The notes beneath the pieces are model-generated. The model saw nothing but the letters and a program-made list of their open reading frames with translations, did not search any database and was not told the origin of the DNA. DNA of 64,000 nt, taken from NCBI GenBank assembly GCA_013397795.1, contig VZTJ01001433.1:372001-436000 (forward strand), read 5' to 3'. The position numbers and the translations under genes are program-made. The DNA comes from Orthonyx spaldingii. Taxonomy: Eukaryota; Chordata; Aves; Passeriformes; Orthonychidae. Below, in pieces: positions 1 through 11,854 of the stretch (its first letter is position 1; each line of letters begins with the position of its first letter).

Positions 1-3000
1 GAAGGGACTTGTTTTGATGTCTAGAAGGTGCTGCTGAAGGACCAATACTATTCTGCCACTGAAATTATGTGCAATAAACTACAAATTGACATTTCTGTCT
101 CCACTCCATCTCATATATTTCTGCCTATTGGTTCATATACCTACACCAGATTTCTTTTTGGCCTTGGAAACATTCATTAGTTATGAATGTAAATGCTTCA
201 AAAAAGACACCCAGCACTAGACACTTCAGTAAGATCACCCCTTAATAGAAGTCTCTTCATTTTTCTCTTCTGAAAATCATACTGATTGCCCTTAAGCAAT
301 CTAGTTCACCTCAATAGCATGCACAGAGGTTATATATTATAATATATTAAATATATATTTAATTTGGTTTATAAAAATCACAAAATGTTATTATTAAGTT
401 GACTTATGTCAAACACCAGCATAACCTGTGAGCTCTGCCTGTCTCCTCTCCTATGGAAGAGTAGGTTTTTTTCTGCTTGGTGCACAAATTTACAGAGAGT
501 TGTAAGATTTCTGACCTTTCTTCAAATTTGACAAAAAATAGCAAATGGGTCCCAAGGTTTTCGGAAAGAGAGGGAACATTCATGGAACAGGCTAATGGAC
601 CTTCCGCCAGCACTACCACAATAAACATTGCTCCTTTAGGAAACAAGGTTAAAAGTACAAAAGGACACAAAATTTTACAGGGAGAAATCTCCCCAGTATT
701 TTCCTGCACCTCATTTAAGATTGTATTGCTTACTTTGTTTAGCGGATGGAGAACGTGGAGCTGAAGAGAAAAACTCCTCACACACACAGTTATCAGTCAG
801 AATAACCTTAATGCTGAGTATGGCATTTTTTTTCTTTACAGCTGCAATTTCTATTTCTGTTGGGTTAATTTGTTGTTTGGAAATGTCTTTTGCATGAACG
901 AGCATTTTGCTAGTAGAGAATGATTGTGCCCCAGAGCTCTGCCTCTCTGCATTTCATCATATTATGTAACTACTTCATGTCTATAAAAGCTATCTTCCTG
1001 TGCACTGTGTACATCCCTCATCCCTCCATAGACACAACTCCCTCCTTTGCTGACAGCTTTTTACCATTTGCACCATGTTTCCTTCCCTCTTTTCCATTTA
1101 AACTGGAAATTAGACCTACATTATCTTTCTAGTATTGTAATCCTTTCAGAAGGTGGGCAGGCCTACTTAGAAAATTTCCTTGACTTCATTTAATAGTTCT
1201 GTTGCTTCTGCCTCCTTATTAAGAGAAAGAGATTTTCTTGGCAAGACAAGTATTTTGAGTATTAGAAATGAGTCATGAACTTAATGAGCAAAGACACCAT
1301 TAAGTCCAGCACTTAAGGCATTGCATATAAAACAATGTTCATCCTTCAAAACTTCAGGAAAATATAGAAAAAATTATTTTTCTTTCTGTCAAAATTAGAA
1401 GCCATGATGTGAGAAAAGTGGATGCAAGAAGTCAATAAAATCTACCATTCAAAAGCATGTGGAGATGCATATTCATTAAGAAAACAACATTGCCTGAAAC
1501 AATCTATGAGCTGAACTATGATTCTCTTGACATTGTTATCTCACAAATACATAAAGTTAGTTAACAAATTGATTTAGCTGTCTGGTTGCAGGATATTTTT
1601 AACCACTAACTATTTGCTAATAGCTCAGTGCTGGAAGAGATAACGTTGCCAGTGGCATAAATCAAAGTCTAGTTAGGAAGAATACTTCCAATATACTACG
1701 CTTTATGTGAAATCAACATTATTACTCTGCTTTCCTTAGACTAAACCTTGGTACTCATCCACAAAATAGAAATGCAACCCATAACTAAATATTAAATAAA
1801 TTGAACTGCCAGCTTCCTATTTATGAGGACAACTTTGACCAGCAGATTGAGAGGGAACAGTACTTGGGGCTTTTGCCACAGTTGGATTGCTTTTCAGCCA
1901 AGGGGGAAAGAATGTGGAGAGAAGACAATATTCTTCCATGATTTAATTCCTCTGAGATTTTTTTCTTCCTTCACAAACAGGGGTGGTGTTTGGATGAGAA
2001 AGGTATTTTGCAGTAGCAGACTGATAATATATGGCTGATACACTATCTCCGTTGGGGTGCTGAAGGCAGAATGCAATTTTAAGAAATTCTTACAGGTCAA
2101 CTTAGGAAGAAAGCTGTTCTTTGCTCCTGGGATTTGAACAATCTTAGACACAAGTATGAGTCCCTCATTTGAGCTCTTTTCAGGAGATAGAGCAGATGTA
2201 CTCACAGATGTTTTTCCATGCCTCTCGTAGTTGATCATTAAGATAGCAAATTTACTTATTTCCCTCCTTCCCCTCCACAGCCATAGATAGGTCACAGTCT
2301 GAGGAAAATGTCTGAGGGTGTGAAGACAGCCACTTATATGAGATTTTGTCTGTGCAGGGCAAAAAAACTGAGCTTTATGTAATCTGTAGAGGGAGCAAAA
2401 GTCTTTTGCTTTATTAATAATATTTGTGAAGAACTCCAAAGTCTATTGAATTAACAGGCAATCTTATAACACTATGTCTCTGCAGGAAAGCTTCATCATG
2501 AAAATCCTGAAAGCACAATCTATGTCAAACACAAGCTGAGAAGGAAGAGGTTGATTGAAATGGAGGTGGGCACACCTCAGCTGTCAAACTAGATTAGGAC
2601 TGTAGCCAGTCCAGTAACATGCCTGCAGGAATAATCAACATTGGTGGCCTCCCATAACTACCCCTACAACTATCCCTAGACGATACCTCTTGGCAATGTG
2701 CAGCAGTTCCTGTTTGTCCTAGGTTCCAGCTGTCATTATTTTTGAAGGTGCTAACTTGCAAAGAATCCCAACAGGCTTCTTGTGTCATGTTGGCACTGCA
2801 GCCCAACTGCTGGCCTTCAGCATCAAGGTCCCTCCCAGCTGCATCATTTGGAGTTTTTTTCATGATTACACAAAGAATAATTTTAAAGACAGGAAAACAA
2901 GAAAAAAGAGTAAAAATGCTTTCCTCTTACCTGGCACTTTGGTGACTGCACCTTGACTCCTCTGTCCCCTCCCAGTCTCTTTAGTCCAGGAAGAACACTG

Positions 3001-3104
3001 ATGTGTGAAGTGTGGCCCCACCCCAGTGTTTTTGGTATGATGAGAAGCCAGGGCACAGAAGTAGCAGAGGCCAGGCTGAGCGAACTGCCTCTGGTCATGA
3101 GGGG
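1..3104. other. Unique AT-rich non-coding DNA, no gene recognised
   Basis: I see no recognised gene or repeat family here. Positions 330-365 are a nearly pure A/T tract of TATA and AATATA steps. Several acceptor-like pyrimidine-AG strings occur, for example near 826-841, but none pairs with a convincing exon and donor. The stretch includes a minus-strand open frame of 181 codons (1894-2439), the longest in the window. It has no domain, signal peptide or composition I recognise, and it probably occurs by chance. Around 2590-3100 the base composition is somewhat richer in GC, and this may be decayed repeat sequence upstream of the CR1 tail. Confidence 0.6.
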
Positions 3105-3267
3105 AGTGGGACAGGTTGTTCAGAGAAGCTGTGGATGCCCCATCCCTGGAAGGGTTCAATGCCAGGCTGGATGAAGGTTTGAGCAACATAGTCTAGTGAG
3201 AGGTAACCGTAAATAACTTTTAGGGTCCATTCCCACCCAAACCATTCTATGTTGCTATGATTTTATG
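3105..3267 (+). mobile_element. CR1 LINE 3' end, 5'-truncated and internally deleted
   Basis: This is the 3' tail of a CR1 non-LTR retrotransposon, the main LINE of birds. The sequence runs through the typical block 'acaggttgttcagagaag', then 'ggatgccccatccctgga', then 'ccaggctggatga', and ends in 'cccacccaaaccattctatg' followed by a degenerate repeat of the terminal octamer. CR1 copies end in short tandem octamers rather than poly(A), as here. The usual segment between 'tctagtgggaggt' and 'aaggtcc' is shortened, so this copy has an internal deletion. No reverse transcriptase coding sequence remains. The start is approximate. Confidence 0.88.
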
Positions 3268-3424
3268 CCAGTCATAGATATTTTTTTCCAACCCCATTTG
3301 TAATATCAGGAAGTGACTTTTGATGCTAATAGTCACATAACACCAATCTTTGCCTTGTGCCAATATTTCTAGATGACGCTAAAGAAGGTGATTAGCCCCT
3401 TTCCAAAGCTCTCCTGTGAAAAGA

Positions 3425-3510
3425 AGCTTCGAGGCAGTAGATTTGGACTGATGCGTAACCTAATGCGATTAATGCGCTGCGCTGTGGATGCATTCGTGAG
3501 CGTGGCACAA
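3425..3510. promoter_or_regulatory. CpG-retaining patch, possible conserved non-coding element
   Basis: Seven CpGs fall between 3430 and 3502 (at 3430, 3454, 3466, 3475, 3480, 3495 and 3501). The neighbouring kilobases are nearly free of CpG. Within the patch the pentamer 'atgcg' recurs three times at close spacing. No open frame spans it and no repeat family is recognised. Retained CpG in unique AT-rich DNA can mean a constrained or unmethylated element, but it could also be a remnant of an unrecognised young repeat. The regulatory label is inference. Confidence 0.3.
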
Positions 3511-4869
3511 AGGGCAATGTGTACTGAAATCTTATGAACTATCAGTCAGATTTGTTCAAGTTTCTCACTTCTATTGCACTGCCTGAAATTGTCATGCTTC
3601 ACTCAAGCATGGTAAAGGCTAAGAGAGTTGTGCTGTAATGTTTTGAATAGCTGACATGAGTAATGGCCTTCAATATAATGGCATGAGGTAAAGCACTTGC
3701 TGTGATGTGATGTTATGGTATTGCTCTGCATCTCATTTATCCACAGCTAGCCAGATTGTTTACAGGGAGCATTGCACTGCTGGCTCTTGACTAGAGCACT
3801 TCACAAGAACCCATTTACATGTCTATAAGCTTTTGCTATACATTAGCATGGAATATGTAAAGTATTTTTCAGAGGTTTGCACACAGAGCCTTTGTAATGA
3901 AAGCCCTGGGATTTCATTGCTATTTCTCTTTTTATTTTATTAAATGAAACAAATAGAAGCCCATCTTCATTAACTCAAATGAGCTAAAACTGCATTTTTC
4001 TCATCGTACAAGAAATAAACAGTATCCTAATAAAGATCCTTACATCTTGTTATCAAATAAGTAATGCTGAGCATGTCTGACTATTGTACTTCACAAAAAT
4101 GATTCAAAATACAAGAGTCTTGGTGGAAAATCAACTTTCAGTGTAAATTTGAATCTTTTGCAAAATCAGTGAGTTTGAAAAAGTTTTAGCAGTGGAGTCA
4201 AATTAGGGTTCTGCAGGAAAAAAAACATCCAGGGGTGACTTTAAAACTTATGATGGAACTAGGATTTAGATATCAGGGTTAAATGTCATATAACTTTGGT
4301 TTTAACTGTTATGACTTGTGCCTGAATTTTGTATTACAGGCCAGCTGCTCAGTATGCTACAAACACCAACAGCATGCTTCTGATGTATATTTTTTTCTTA
4401 ATTGTAATTCACACATTAAATTTAATTCCTCTTCTTTTTAACCAACTCCTCTGCAGTGATCACAGATTCCCACACAGTTTATACTTAAATGTCTTGTGTG
4501 ATTTATTTGCCGATGGTCTTTATGCATTCAGTTAAAGTAGAATAAAGTAAACAGAACAGAAGTGATCTTTTGTATTGTTCATGCTGGTATCATGTTGATT
4601 TTATTTTTGCATTTCTAAAGAAGCTATAATACAATGAATAAATGTCCTTTTTGTTCTTTAGAATTTCTTACATCTTTAAATACTAGTATTCTTAATAAAG
4701 CACACTATTTAATATAGCAATAGCATCTTTTGTCTAAAAATATTACTGATCCACTGGTGCTATGATAGAATTTTGTAGCTTTAAACAATACATAGCAATA
4801 TTAAGTCAATAACAATCCAGAAAATTCTCATGAACTATTTAATATGTCATAAAAGAGCAGATAGAAGGT

Positions 4870-4899
4870 AAATATGAGGAAAATATGAGGAAAATATGA
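4870..4899 (+). repeat. Short tandem repeat, three A-rich units of about 10 bp
   Basis: The unit 'aaatatgagg' appears twice in full and is followed by a third copy that ends 'atgat'. It is a local slippage duplication with no gene around it. Confidence 0.8.
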
Positions 4900-5945
4900 T
4901 AAATTAACTGGAGAATATACCTCAAGAATTTTTGGGGGAGGGAATTTGATATTTTTGAAGCTTTATGAAATTTGTTCCTTCATTTTGCATTACAATCAAA
5001 TCAACTCCTTAAGAAAAATATTTCTACCCTCTCACCACGTCAAAACTTTTCCAAAGCTTAATGTTTTCCAAAGACTAATACTTAAATTCTTAAATATCTA
5101 ATAAAAATGGGCAACAATTTCATCTATGAGATGTACTTAAGACATAAGAGTCTCAGTTTTAATTCCTTCCTTTATTGAAAGCAGATACCACAGATTCAGA
5201 CTTGGTTATTCCATATGCCAAGAAAGTATTAATGTAATTCCTCTGCTTTTGTCCTTAAATTTTGACCACAGACAGCATCCTAAATCCTAGAAACTTTATC
5301 TGTGAAATGGCTAGGTTTTTTTCAGAATTAGTTTTGCCTGCAGTAATTCAGCATTCAATGGAAAAAGTAGCTAAAATTTCAAAATAGAGGATTTTTAGTA
5401 ATGTAAATGGTCAGGACTTGTTTGGGTTTGTTTGGATTTGTCTTTTTTCCTGTTCCTTGAGCCAATTCTCATATGGTCATATGCATAGTATCCTAAAATG
5501 ACATGTTGGGTTTTGTTCTCAATAATGATCAAAAGAAATGTTGCCTAATATATAATTTATATGGCTTTTTGTTTTACCCTGGATCTATTTCTGAAACCTT
5601 TCATTCCTGGGGTGAATGTATGCATCAAGCATAGATTTTCAGTTTCTGAAATGCAACACGACCATACCTAGGGCAGTCACAGGAGCTGTAAAGCATTCTT
5701 TGAAGGTGAAAGGATTTTCTAGCTGTATTGGGTCTGACTGAGGTAAAGCTCACAGCCCTTACAGTGCTGTGCTTTGCATTGGTAGCTGGTGTTGATAACA
5801 GACCAGTGTTTTGGCTACTGCCAAGCAGTGCTGTCCCTCTGACATTCCTTCCCCCACCAAAGGCGAGGGGGGTGGGCGAGATCTTGGGAGGAGACACAAG
5901 CAGGCCAGCTGACCCAAATCAGCCAAAGGGATATTCCATACCATA

Positions 5946-5968
5946 TGACGTCAGCTCAGATATAAAAG
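5946..5968 (+). promoter_or_regulatory. LTR promoter: CRE followed by TATA box
   Basis: A perfect palindromic CREB/ATF site (5946-5953) lies 7 bp upstream of a strong TATA box (5961-5968) in the U3 part of the solo LTR. The related copy at 14192-14744 has lost the CpG of the CRE and the TATA motif. This LTR therefore keeps a core promoter layout that could drive transcription rightward. Activity is inferred and not shown. Confidence 0.6.
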
Positions 5969-6163
5969 CTGAGGAAGAGAGGAAGGGGGGGCATTCATGG
6001 AGTCTTCACTGTGTGCCTCCCGGAAGAACCATTACGCGTGCTGAGGCCCTGCTTCCCAGGAAGTGTCTGAACATCGCTGCTGATGGGAAGTAGAGATTGA
6101 TTGTTTTTTCCCTCTTTAGCTCTTGCGCGCGCAAGCTTTTGCTTACTTCTTCTTCTTTGCTGT

Positions 6164-6169
6164 AATAAA
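6164..6169 (+). terminator. LTR polyadenylation signal AATAAA
   Basis: A canonical AATAAA lies about 200 bp downstream of the LTR TATA box, where the R region of an LTR would place it. It is a poly(A) signal by position and sequence only. Confidence 0.55.
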
Positions 6170-6493
6170 CTGCCTTATCTCACCCTTCTAGTCCATATTA
6201 TTCTCTCCCCTGCCCCAGTGGGAAAGGGAGGGATAAAGCGACTGAGTGGGTACCTGGCACCTAGCCAGGGTCAGCCCACGACACCAGCTCAAGAATGGAT
6301 GAGACATTATCTTAACAAACTTGAAGATAACATTCCTTTGACTGGTTTGACTGCTATTATCAAAGCCTGCCTCTTGAAATATGTTACAGCACATGCCTCA
6401 CGACATGCCTGTCATCTGGGCCTAAGAAATTGAAATAAATTATTGAATTTACAAACACACATGCACATCTTTAAAAATATGAAGGAAAAAATG

Positions 6494-6543
6494 TTTTCTG
6501 AATCTTTATCCAGATTACTTTTCTGAATCTTTATCCAGATTAC
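6494..6543 (+). repeat. Perfect 25-bp tandem duplication
   Basis: Positions 6494-6518 and 6519-6543 are identical head-to-tail copies beginning 'ttttctgaatc' and ending 'cagattac'. The identity is complete, so the duplication is recent compared with the surrounding decayed repeats, and it may be polymorphic in the population. Confidence 0.95.
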
Positions 6544-9236
6544 AGCTAGTAGGGTTCATCTGAAGGAAGGTTTTTGAGTCATGTTGCTTGTTTCTTGTTT
6601 TAGAAATTACCATCTCAAACAGAAATATTTTACTGAACTTGTATCACATTATTTCCTCAGTTGAAGAGTGAAATTTCTGGTCAATTGAGAGGACGGTGCT
6701 TGTTGTATCTGTATCATGGTAAAAGATCTATCTCAGTTCCCAAAAAACCCAGGAAAGGCCTGTGGTCATTGTGCTGTAGAACTGGCTTTGTACAATGTTC
6801 TCTGTTGGGATAGCTCCTCTTTGTGGTAACAACTAAGAATGAATTGATAGGAGCATTAGTCTTAAAATAAAAACTTCACTGGATTCTCACTCAACACATA
6901 GATCATCCTAACCTCTCGGTGCTTAGTACTTTCAGAGTTTGGAAGAAGCTCTGTCTGTGCAGTTTGGTGGGGCAGAAGAATTGGAAAAGTCTCATTTACA
7001 GATTGATGTGGAACCAAAAAAATAACACAGAAACACTAAGACCCTTGCAAGTGGGATTTGGGGAAATGTTTGGCTTTGTTAGGCTTGTGTGGAGTAGAAA
7101 ATAATGATAAAAGAAAACAAACAAGCAACCAAAAAAAATAACCCAGCTTTTTCTCCAGCAAAAGGAAGGAGAGCCTCTAGCTTAAGTGTCTAAATTTTGC
7201 AGGTTCTCATACAAAGGCTACTTCATACTTTAGAAAACACTCCCCTAACAAAAAAAATTACATATTGTTGTGTTTTTGATTTTGTTGTGTTTCATGTTGT
7301 TATTGACATTCTCAAAACAATGTAGACACAGATAATTTTCTTTCCCTACAGCTTTTATTTCTACATGTCATTTGTTGGTGATTGTTTGCTACATGTTTCT
7401 GAGAAGACACAAAAATATCCCAAGAACCATACAGAGCTTCAACATATTTTTAGACATGTTAGTTTCAAATGCCACAAAATTCCCCTATAGTCAATATTCA
7501 GATGTCCTTGCCTCTGTTAACATTCCTTGATGCCCTGATGTCCTGACCTTACAATGTTTTTTCTGATAATTTTCAGCTTTTCTCTCTTTCAATCTTAATT
7601 GCCTCTGCTCTGTGAGTTTTCTTGCACACCACTTCTTATAGCACTCGAGGCAAAACTGGCAGAGTTCTGCTACACAATAGGGGTTTCAGCTGCTTCTAAT
7701 TTGCTCCCTCGTATACAGAAGTGTTTTCCAGAGGCACTATTTCTTGCAATTATGTAAAAATATGACTTGTCTAGTGGTAATAAGGGAATGACAGACATTA
7801 CTTTCCAACACTAGAACAGATAACTTTTAATAGTGAAACAATTAATCCCTTCATACTATGTAACATCTTATTTCTATATTCCAATTATAATGCTAAAAGC
7901 AACTAAGGCTCAGCAGTTATTTTACATTTAAAATGAAATTATAAAATAATACTTGATGTTCTCTACAGCCAAGCTTTGGGATACATGGACACTGTTTCAT
8001 GGCTGTCATATCTCCCAGTTATTACACTTATAGATCCAAATGAAACAATTAGCCCACTGAATAAAAAAAAATGAAAATCCCTTTTAAGGAAATCCAGAGT
8101 CTGCTGGAGGAAAAAAAATCTTGGAAAACTATTAAATTAGAGTTATGTTCAATTCTTAGTTCCTCTTACTGTGTGTGATCTTACCATGTCTATTAGGAGT
8201 AGAGTGTCTTATTTTTTGGAATATTTGTAATTGTATTTGCTTGATATTAAAGGTGTTATTTCTAGATATCTGCAACAATTTGAAAATCGACAGAAATCAT
8301 TGATTTTTCCTCCTGTTTGTATTTATGTGACAGAAATGGGCGTTTTTCCACACACAGTTATTAATTCTAAAAAAGGAAAACCAGATTCCTTGTTACAAAG
8401 TTATATATCAAATATAGCAATATGTCCTTCCATAGTTATCATTTGTGTCTTTAATCTATACATTATAATAATCAAAACTACCATTGCCATCAATAATAAC
8501 ACTGTTATTTGCAATGTATTGGATTTAAGAACATTGATGAAATCTCATAAATAAATCAGATCGCCAAGAAAGTTCCAAAGAGAAAATCAGAACACACAGT
8601 ATTAGAGTAGCTGCCAGTGTAATGTTAAAATGTGGATGTGGTATGAAAACCTTAGACCAGAGAGATGAGACCAGGAACCACAGTTGGAATACTGAGGATT
8701 CCATCAAACAAATGGTTTGTTAGGGATGTAATCAGATCTGGACTCTGGGAAAATGGAGAGAGTCTACATGAAATACTGAGAAGATTAGTTGAAGGCAAAT
8801 GTCATGTCAGGTTAAAGGTTGGAGAGCCAGAGGAACTAAGCAGTAGAGAGTATTTTTGGAAGAAAAATAAGGCCACAAACAAGAGCCAGTGCAGGGCCCT
8901 TGGACAGGTGCAAGCAATTGTAATAAGGTCAGAGCTGGCATCCAAGCTAAGACCAGAGCAGAGAGACCACAAGGAACAGGAATCTGTCAAAACTACAGCT
9001 CTTGAAAGAGTTAGAATTTCTTAAGCTCTAGCTAAGAAGTGATGGGAGTGATCCCTATATTAAAAAACACTGTGGAGAGAGATTGGCAGATCATTGCCAA
9101 GGTGGGTCTGACATGAGCTGACAATCATAGTTCTGAAGTCTTTACTTTCAAAAAACTAGTGAGCAGCCATTTTGTTTTATTTTGAAATCGCAATCTGTTG
9201 CTCCACTTCTTGTAAAAGGATGCAGATATTCCTTGC

Positions 9237-9267
9237 TACTCTTCTATACTCTTCTAATACTCTTCTA
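9237..9267 (+). repeat. Tandem 10-mer, three copies
   Basis: 'tactcttcta' occurs at 9237-9246, 9247-9256 and 9258-9267, with one extra A before the third copy. It is a minor tandem repeat of pyrimidine-rich character with no gene context. Confidence 0.9.
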
Positions 9268-9576
9268 ATTGCATCTAGTTACTAACACACATAAACTTTC
9301 TTCAATGCACAGGCATTCTTTATGATGAAAATGATCTAATATTTTTGATAGCACTTAAAAGAGCTCCAACTTTCCCAAACCATCAACAAGAGACACAAAA
9401 GGGCAAATAATAAGACAGATGATAAATATATCGTCTCCATTAACATTTGTAGCCCAGCTGCTTCCAAGAAGTTCTGAAAAGATTATAAAATCAACAGAAA
9501 ATAACAAGAAGCAAAATAATTGAAATTTAGGTGCATACTGATTTTAAGATTTTGCTTTATCTATGAGCATCACTGT

Positions 9577-9720
9577 GGCAGTTCCCACTGTCTGAATACT
9601 TTCCAAGCCCTTCTATTTTTTATTAGCCCCTAGCCGGAGGTGGCATTTGCCTGAGTCAGGTAGTAACCAGCTGGGGAAGAGGTGGTATGTGTTGTGATCA
9701 TGCCAGAGGGTTGCAGTGAT
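9577..9720. other. Unexplained GC-richer block, possibly a decayed repeat
   Basis: This block begins 'tgtggcagttcccactgtct' and is clearly richer in GC than its flanks. On the minus strand it contains a TATA-like 'taataaaaaat' string. It could be an LTR or other repeat fragment, since a 'tgtgg' start resembles LTR termini, but I do not recognise the family and I see no partner terminus or target duplication. Confidence 0.25.
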
Positions 9721-11748
9721 GCTAACCTCTCTCCTTTACCCACCACCAATTTTCAGTGATCTTAAGGAATTCAGTGCCTTTGATCCTGGTTGAACTCAGC
9801 CAGTGGGCATAAGCATCCCTGCAGGAGAAGTGGAAGACTGAAAAGCTGGCAGATGGACAGTGCAATTCCATATGCCGCATTTCCTTAGAAAAGCAGGCCA
9901 AAAAATATCCCAAACCCACATCTTTAATGTTAATTGTGCAAACAAAATCTGCTTTCACAGGTTTAATGTAGCTTGCTATATTATTAAAACTACAAAACAA
10001 AAAAAAAACCCACAAAATTCCAAACTATTACTTCTTGCCTGCTTTCCTTTATTCCACTTTAGCTCTCATAACCCACTCTCCATGGGATAACGTTTCATAC
10101 AGATAAAAAGAAAAGCTGGAAGTTTCACTTCAATTACCTCTTGGGTCAGCACCTGTAGCATGTGTAACAATAGATCCGCAACAGAAAAACAGCGAATGAC
10201 CAAACAAAACAACTGCAGCTGCAGAATATCTATGTATTTGTTTTCAACATTTTATGTAAAACTCATGCAATATACAGAACCATTTGCACACATAGCCTTC
10301 TATTTCTACATTCCTGATGGTAAACTCCTTGACATTTCTTTCAATGATGTAACTGTCCTATTTGTCCTATTTTATGATTATCAGCGGTGCTATGCACATC
10401 CTCCTTCAGACAGAGGCTGATGTGGGCAGAGAAGGTTTGTCACACACATGCAAAAAGCCACATTTGTTTATAAATGAAAATGGCAAAAGATTTTTTTTTA
10501 TCCCATTCATAATGATAGCTCCTTTTCTAAATTAAAAGGAGAGTGAAAGGAAAATATTTGAGAGTTCATTCATTATGTTAGCAGAAAGTTTACATTACAC
10601 TTTTAATCCATCTAAGTGGTATTCCAAATGAGCAAATAGCAAATAACATTCCAAATGCTACCTGGGCACCAGGTGATTTCTCTAACCATAAAAAGAGACC
10701 TGTGGTTCTATCTTAAATTGTGGAAAAATCATCAGAAGCAGATAGACATTATTTGCCCTGACATCATCCCCATCTGTTATTTGCACAAATATTGTTACAA
10801 CTAGGGGGATATGAACTAATCGGCCAGATTTCAAGAGAAAATTGTTGCCACAAACAATTTAAAAGATTATATTTTTCCAACTGGCAAGTCCAATATTTTC
10901 CTTCAGAGAATAAATAACATTTTGTTCATGATGAAGAAAAGTTAGGTATCTAGACAATGAATATGCTGAAAATAAAGTTTCAAATAAGTTTATAAAAAGA
11001 CCCAACTCAACAAAAAAGTTCCCTCCTCTAAAAAAAAAAATGTTCAAACACTCCTTTTTCCAGGTGGCTGATACATTTTTTTAGAAGTAGTAATCTAAAA
11101 CAGAGATAAAACCCACAGATATCCAGTATGGTAAACTGCAGAAATGCAGCTGTAATAATATTCCAGGTTGCTGCTATAATTTGCTTGCTTCTAGTTTTAT
11201 GAATGCAGAGTCAATCTGCATCCTGTCTTGTTTATGCCTCCTATACACAGGAGCTTCTGCCCACTAAAGGAGAATACAAACATGTTGTGTGTTGCAACAT
11301 TCAAGCGGCTCTCCACTTTCTGCAAGACAAGCTTGCACACTCAATGTGCAAATTAGAGATCTTCTCTGCTAAGTAGCACCAGTGTGCTTTGAGAAGTAGA
11401 ACCACTGCTGTGCTATAAAGTTCCCCTACCTGTTAAGAGAGTCTTAACCTCCTTTGGAAGAAAGGCAGGTATGTTAATGCTGCTTTGCAACCAGAACATT
11501 GTACAGAGGTCATGCAACCACTGCTTATCAGGGCATGAGGGAAATATGCCTAAACAGGTGGTGTTAGTGGAGAGAAGCAAAGGGGGAAAAAAGTGGGTTA
11601 TGGTCTTTTTTGTGCCCCTTAGAGATGCAAGCTCATGAAATCTGTCTTTAAATATTTTATTGTCAAGATATTTATCCAACACTTGGCACTTATGTCCTAG
11701 TCAGACCCTACTGTTTCATAAATTGTGAAGGCAGCAGCAGGTTTTTAC

Positions 11749-11854
11749 GTTTGCATATGTGCATTATGTATTTTGCATATGAGGAATGGCAGACTGGTTG
11801 GAGTGCTGGCTGGGATTTGGCCCGTTCCAGGGAGTAGTCTCCCAGCATGCAAAT
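11749..11854. promoter_or_regulatory. Cluster of three POU octamer-type motifs
   Basis: The sequence has 'gtttgcat' at 11749-11756, 'ttttgcat' at 11771-11778 and a perfect octamer 'atgcaaat' at 11847-11854. Octamers of this type bind POU-domain factors such as OCT1, OCT4 or BRN2. Two of the three are followed by 'atg', giving tttgcatatg contexts. The region is unique and not part of a recognised repeat. An enhancer role is inference; in AT-rich DNA such motifs also occur by chance. Confidence 0.3.

Larger units (their letters stand above)
3268..5723. other. Unique non-coding DNA between CR1 tail and LTR
   Basis: No gene or known repeat is recognised. Positions 3420-3510 stand out by keeping seven CpG dinucleotides in an otherwise CpG-poor background; they are listed separately as a possible regulatory element. 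Positions 4870-4899 hold three tandem copies of a short A-rich unit ('aaatatgagg'). The remainder is AT-rich unique sequence with many stop codons in all frames. Confidence 0.6.
5724..6283 (+). mobile_element. Solo LTR of an avian endogenous retrovirus (ERVL-like), plus strand
   Basis: A complete LTR of 560 bp starts 'tgtattgggtctgactgag' and ends 'agggtcagcccacgaca', so it has the TG...CA termini of retroviral LTRs. It is flanked by near-identical 5-bp sequences, 'ctagc' (5719-5723) and 'ccagc' (6284-6288). Five-base target duplications are typical of ERVL-type elements. Promoter parts are in order: a perfect CRE 'tgacgtca' at 5946-5953, a TATA box 'tataaaag' at 5961-5968, and an AATAAA signal at 6164-6169. 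A 14-bp perfect palindrome lies at 6122-6135. There is no gag, pol or env next to it, so it is a solo LTR left by recombination. A related minus-strand copy lies at 14192-14744. The two short open frames within it are not genes. Class assignment rests on the target-duplication length and memory. Confidence 0.92.

Noticed and set aside
5728..6433. Two plus-strand open frames of 121 and 110 codons as possible genes
   Set aside because: They lie in or run out of the solo LTR, cross its promoter and poly(A) signal, and do not resemble retroviral proteins.
8665..9024. 119-codon plus-strand frame as a gene
   Set aside because: There is no recognised domain, no promoter or splice context, and its length is within chance for the window.
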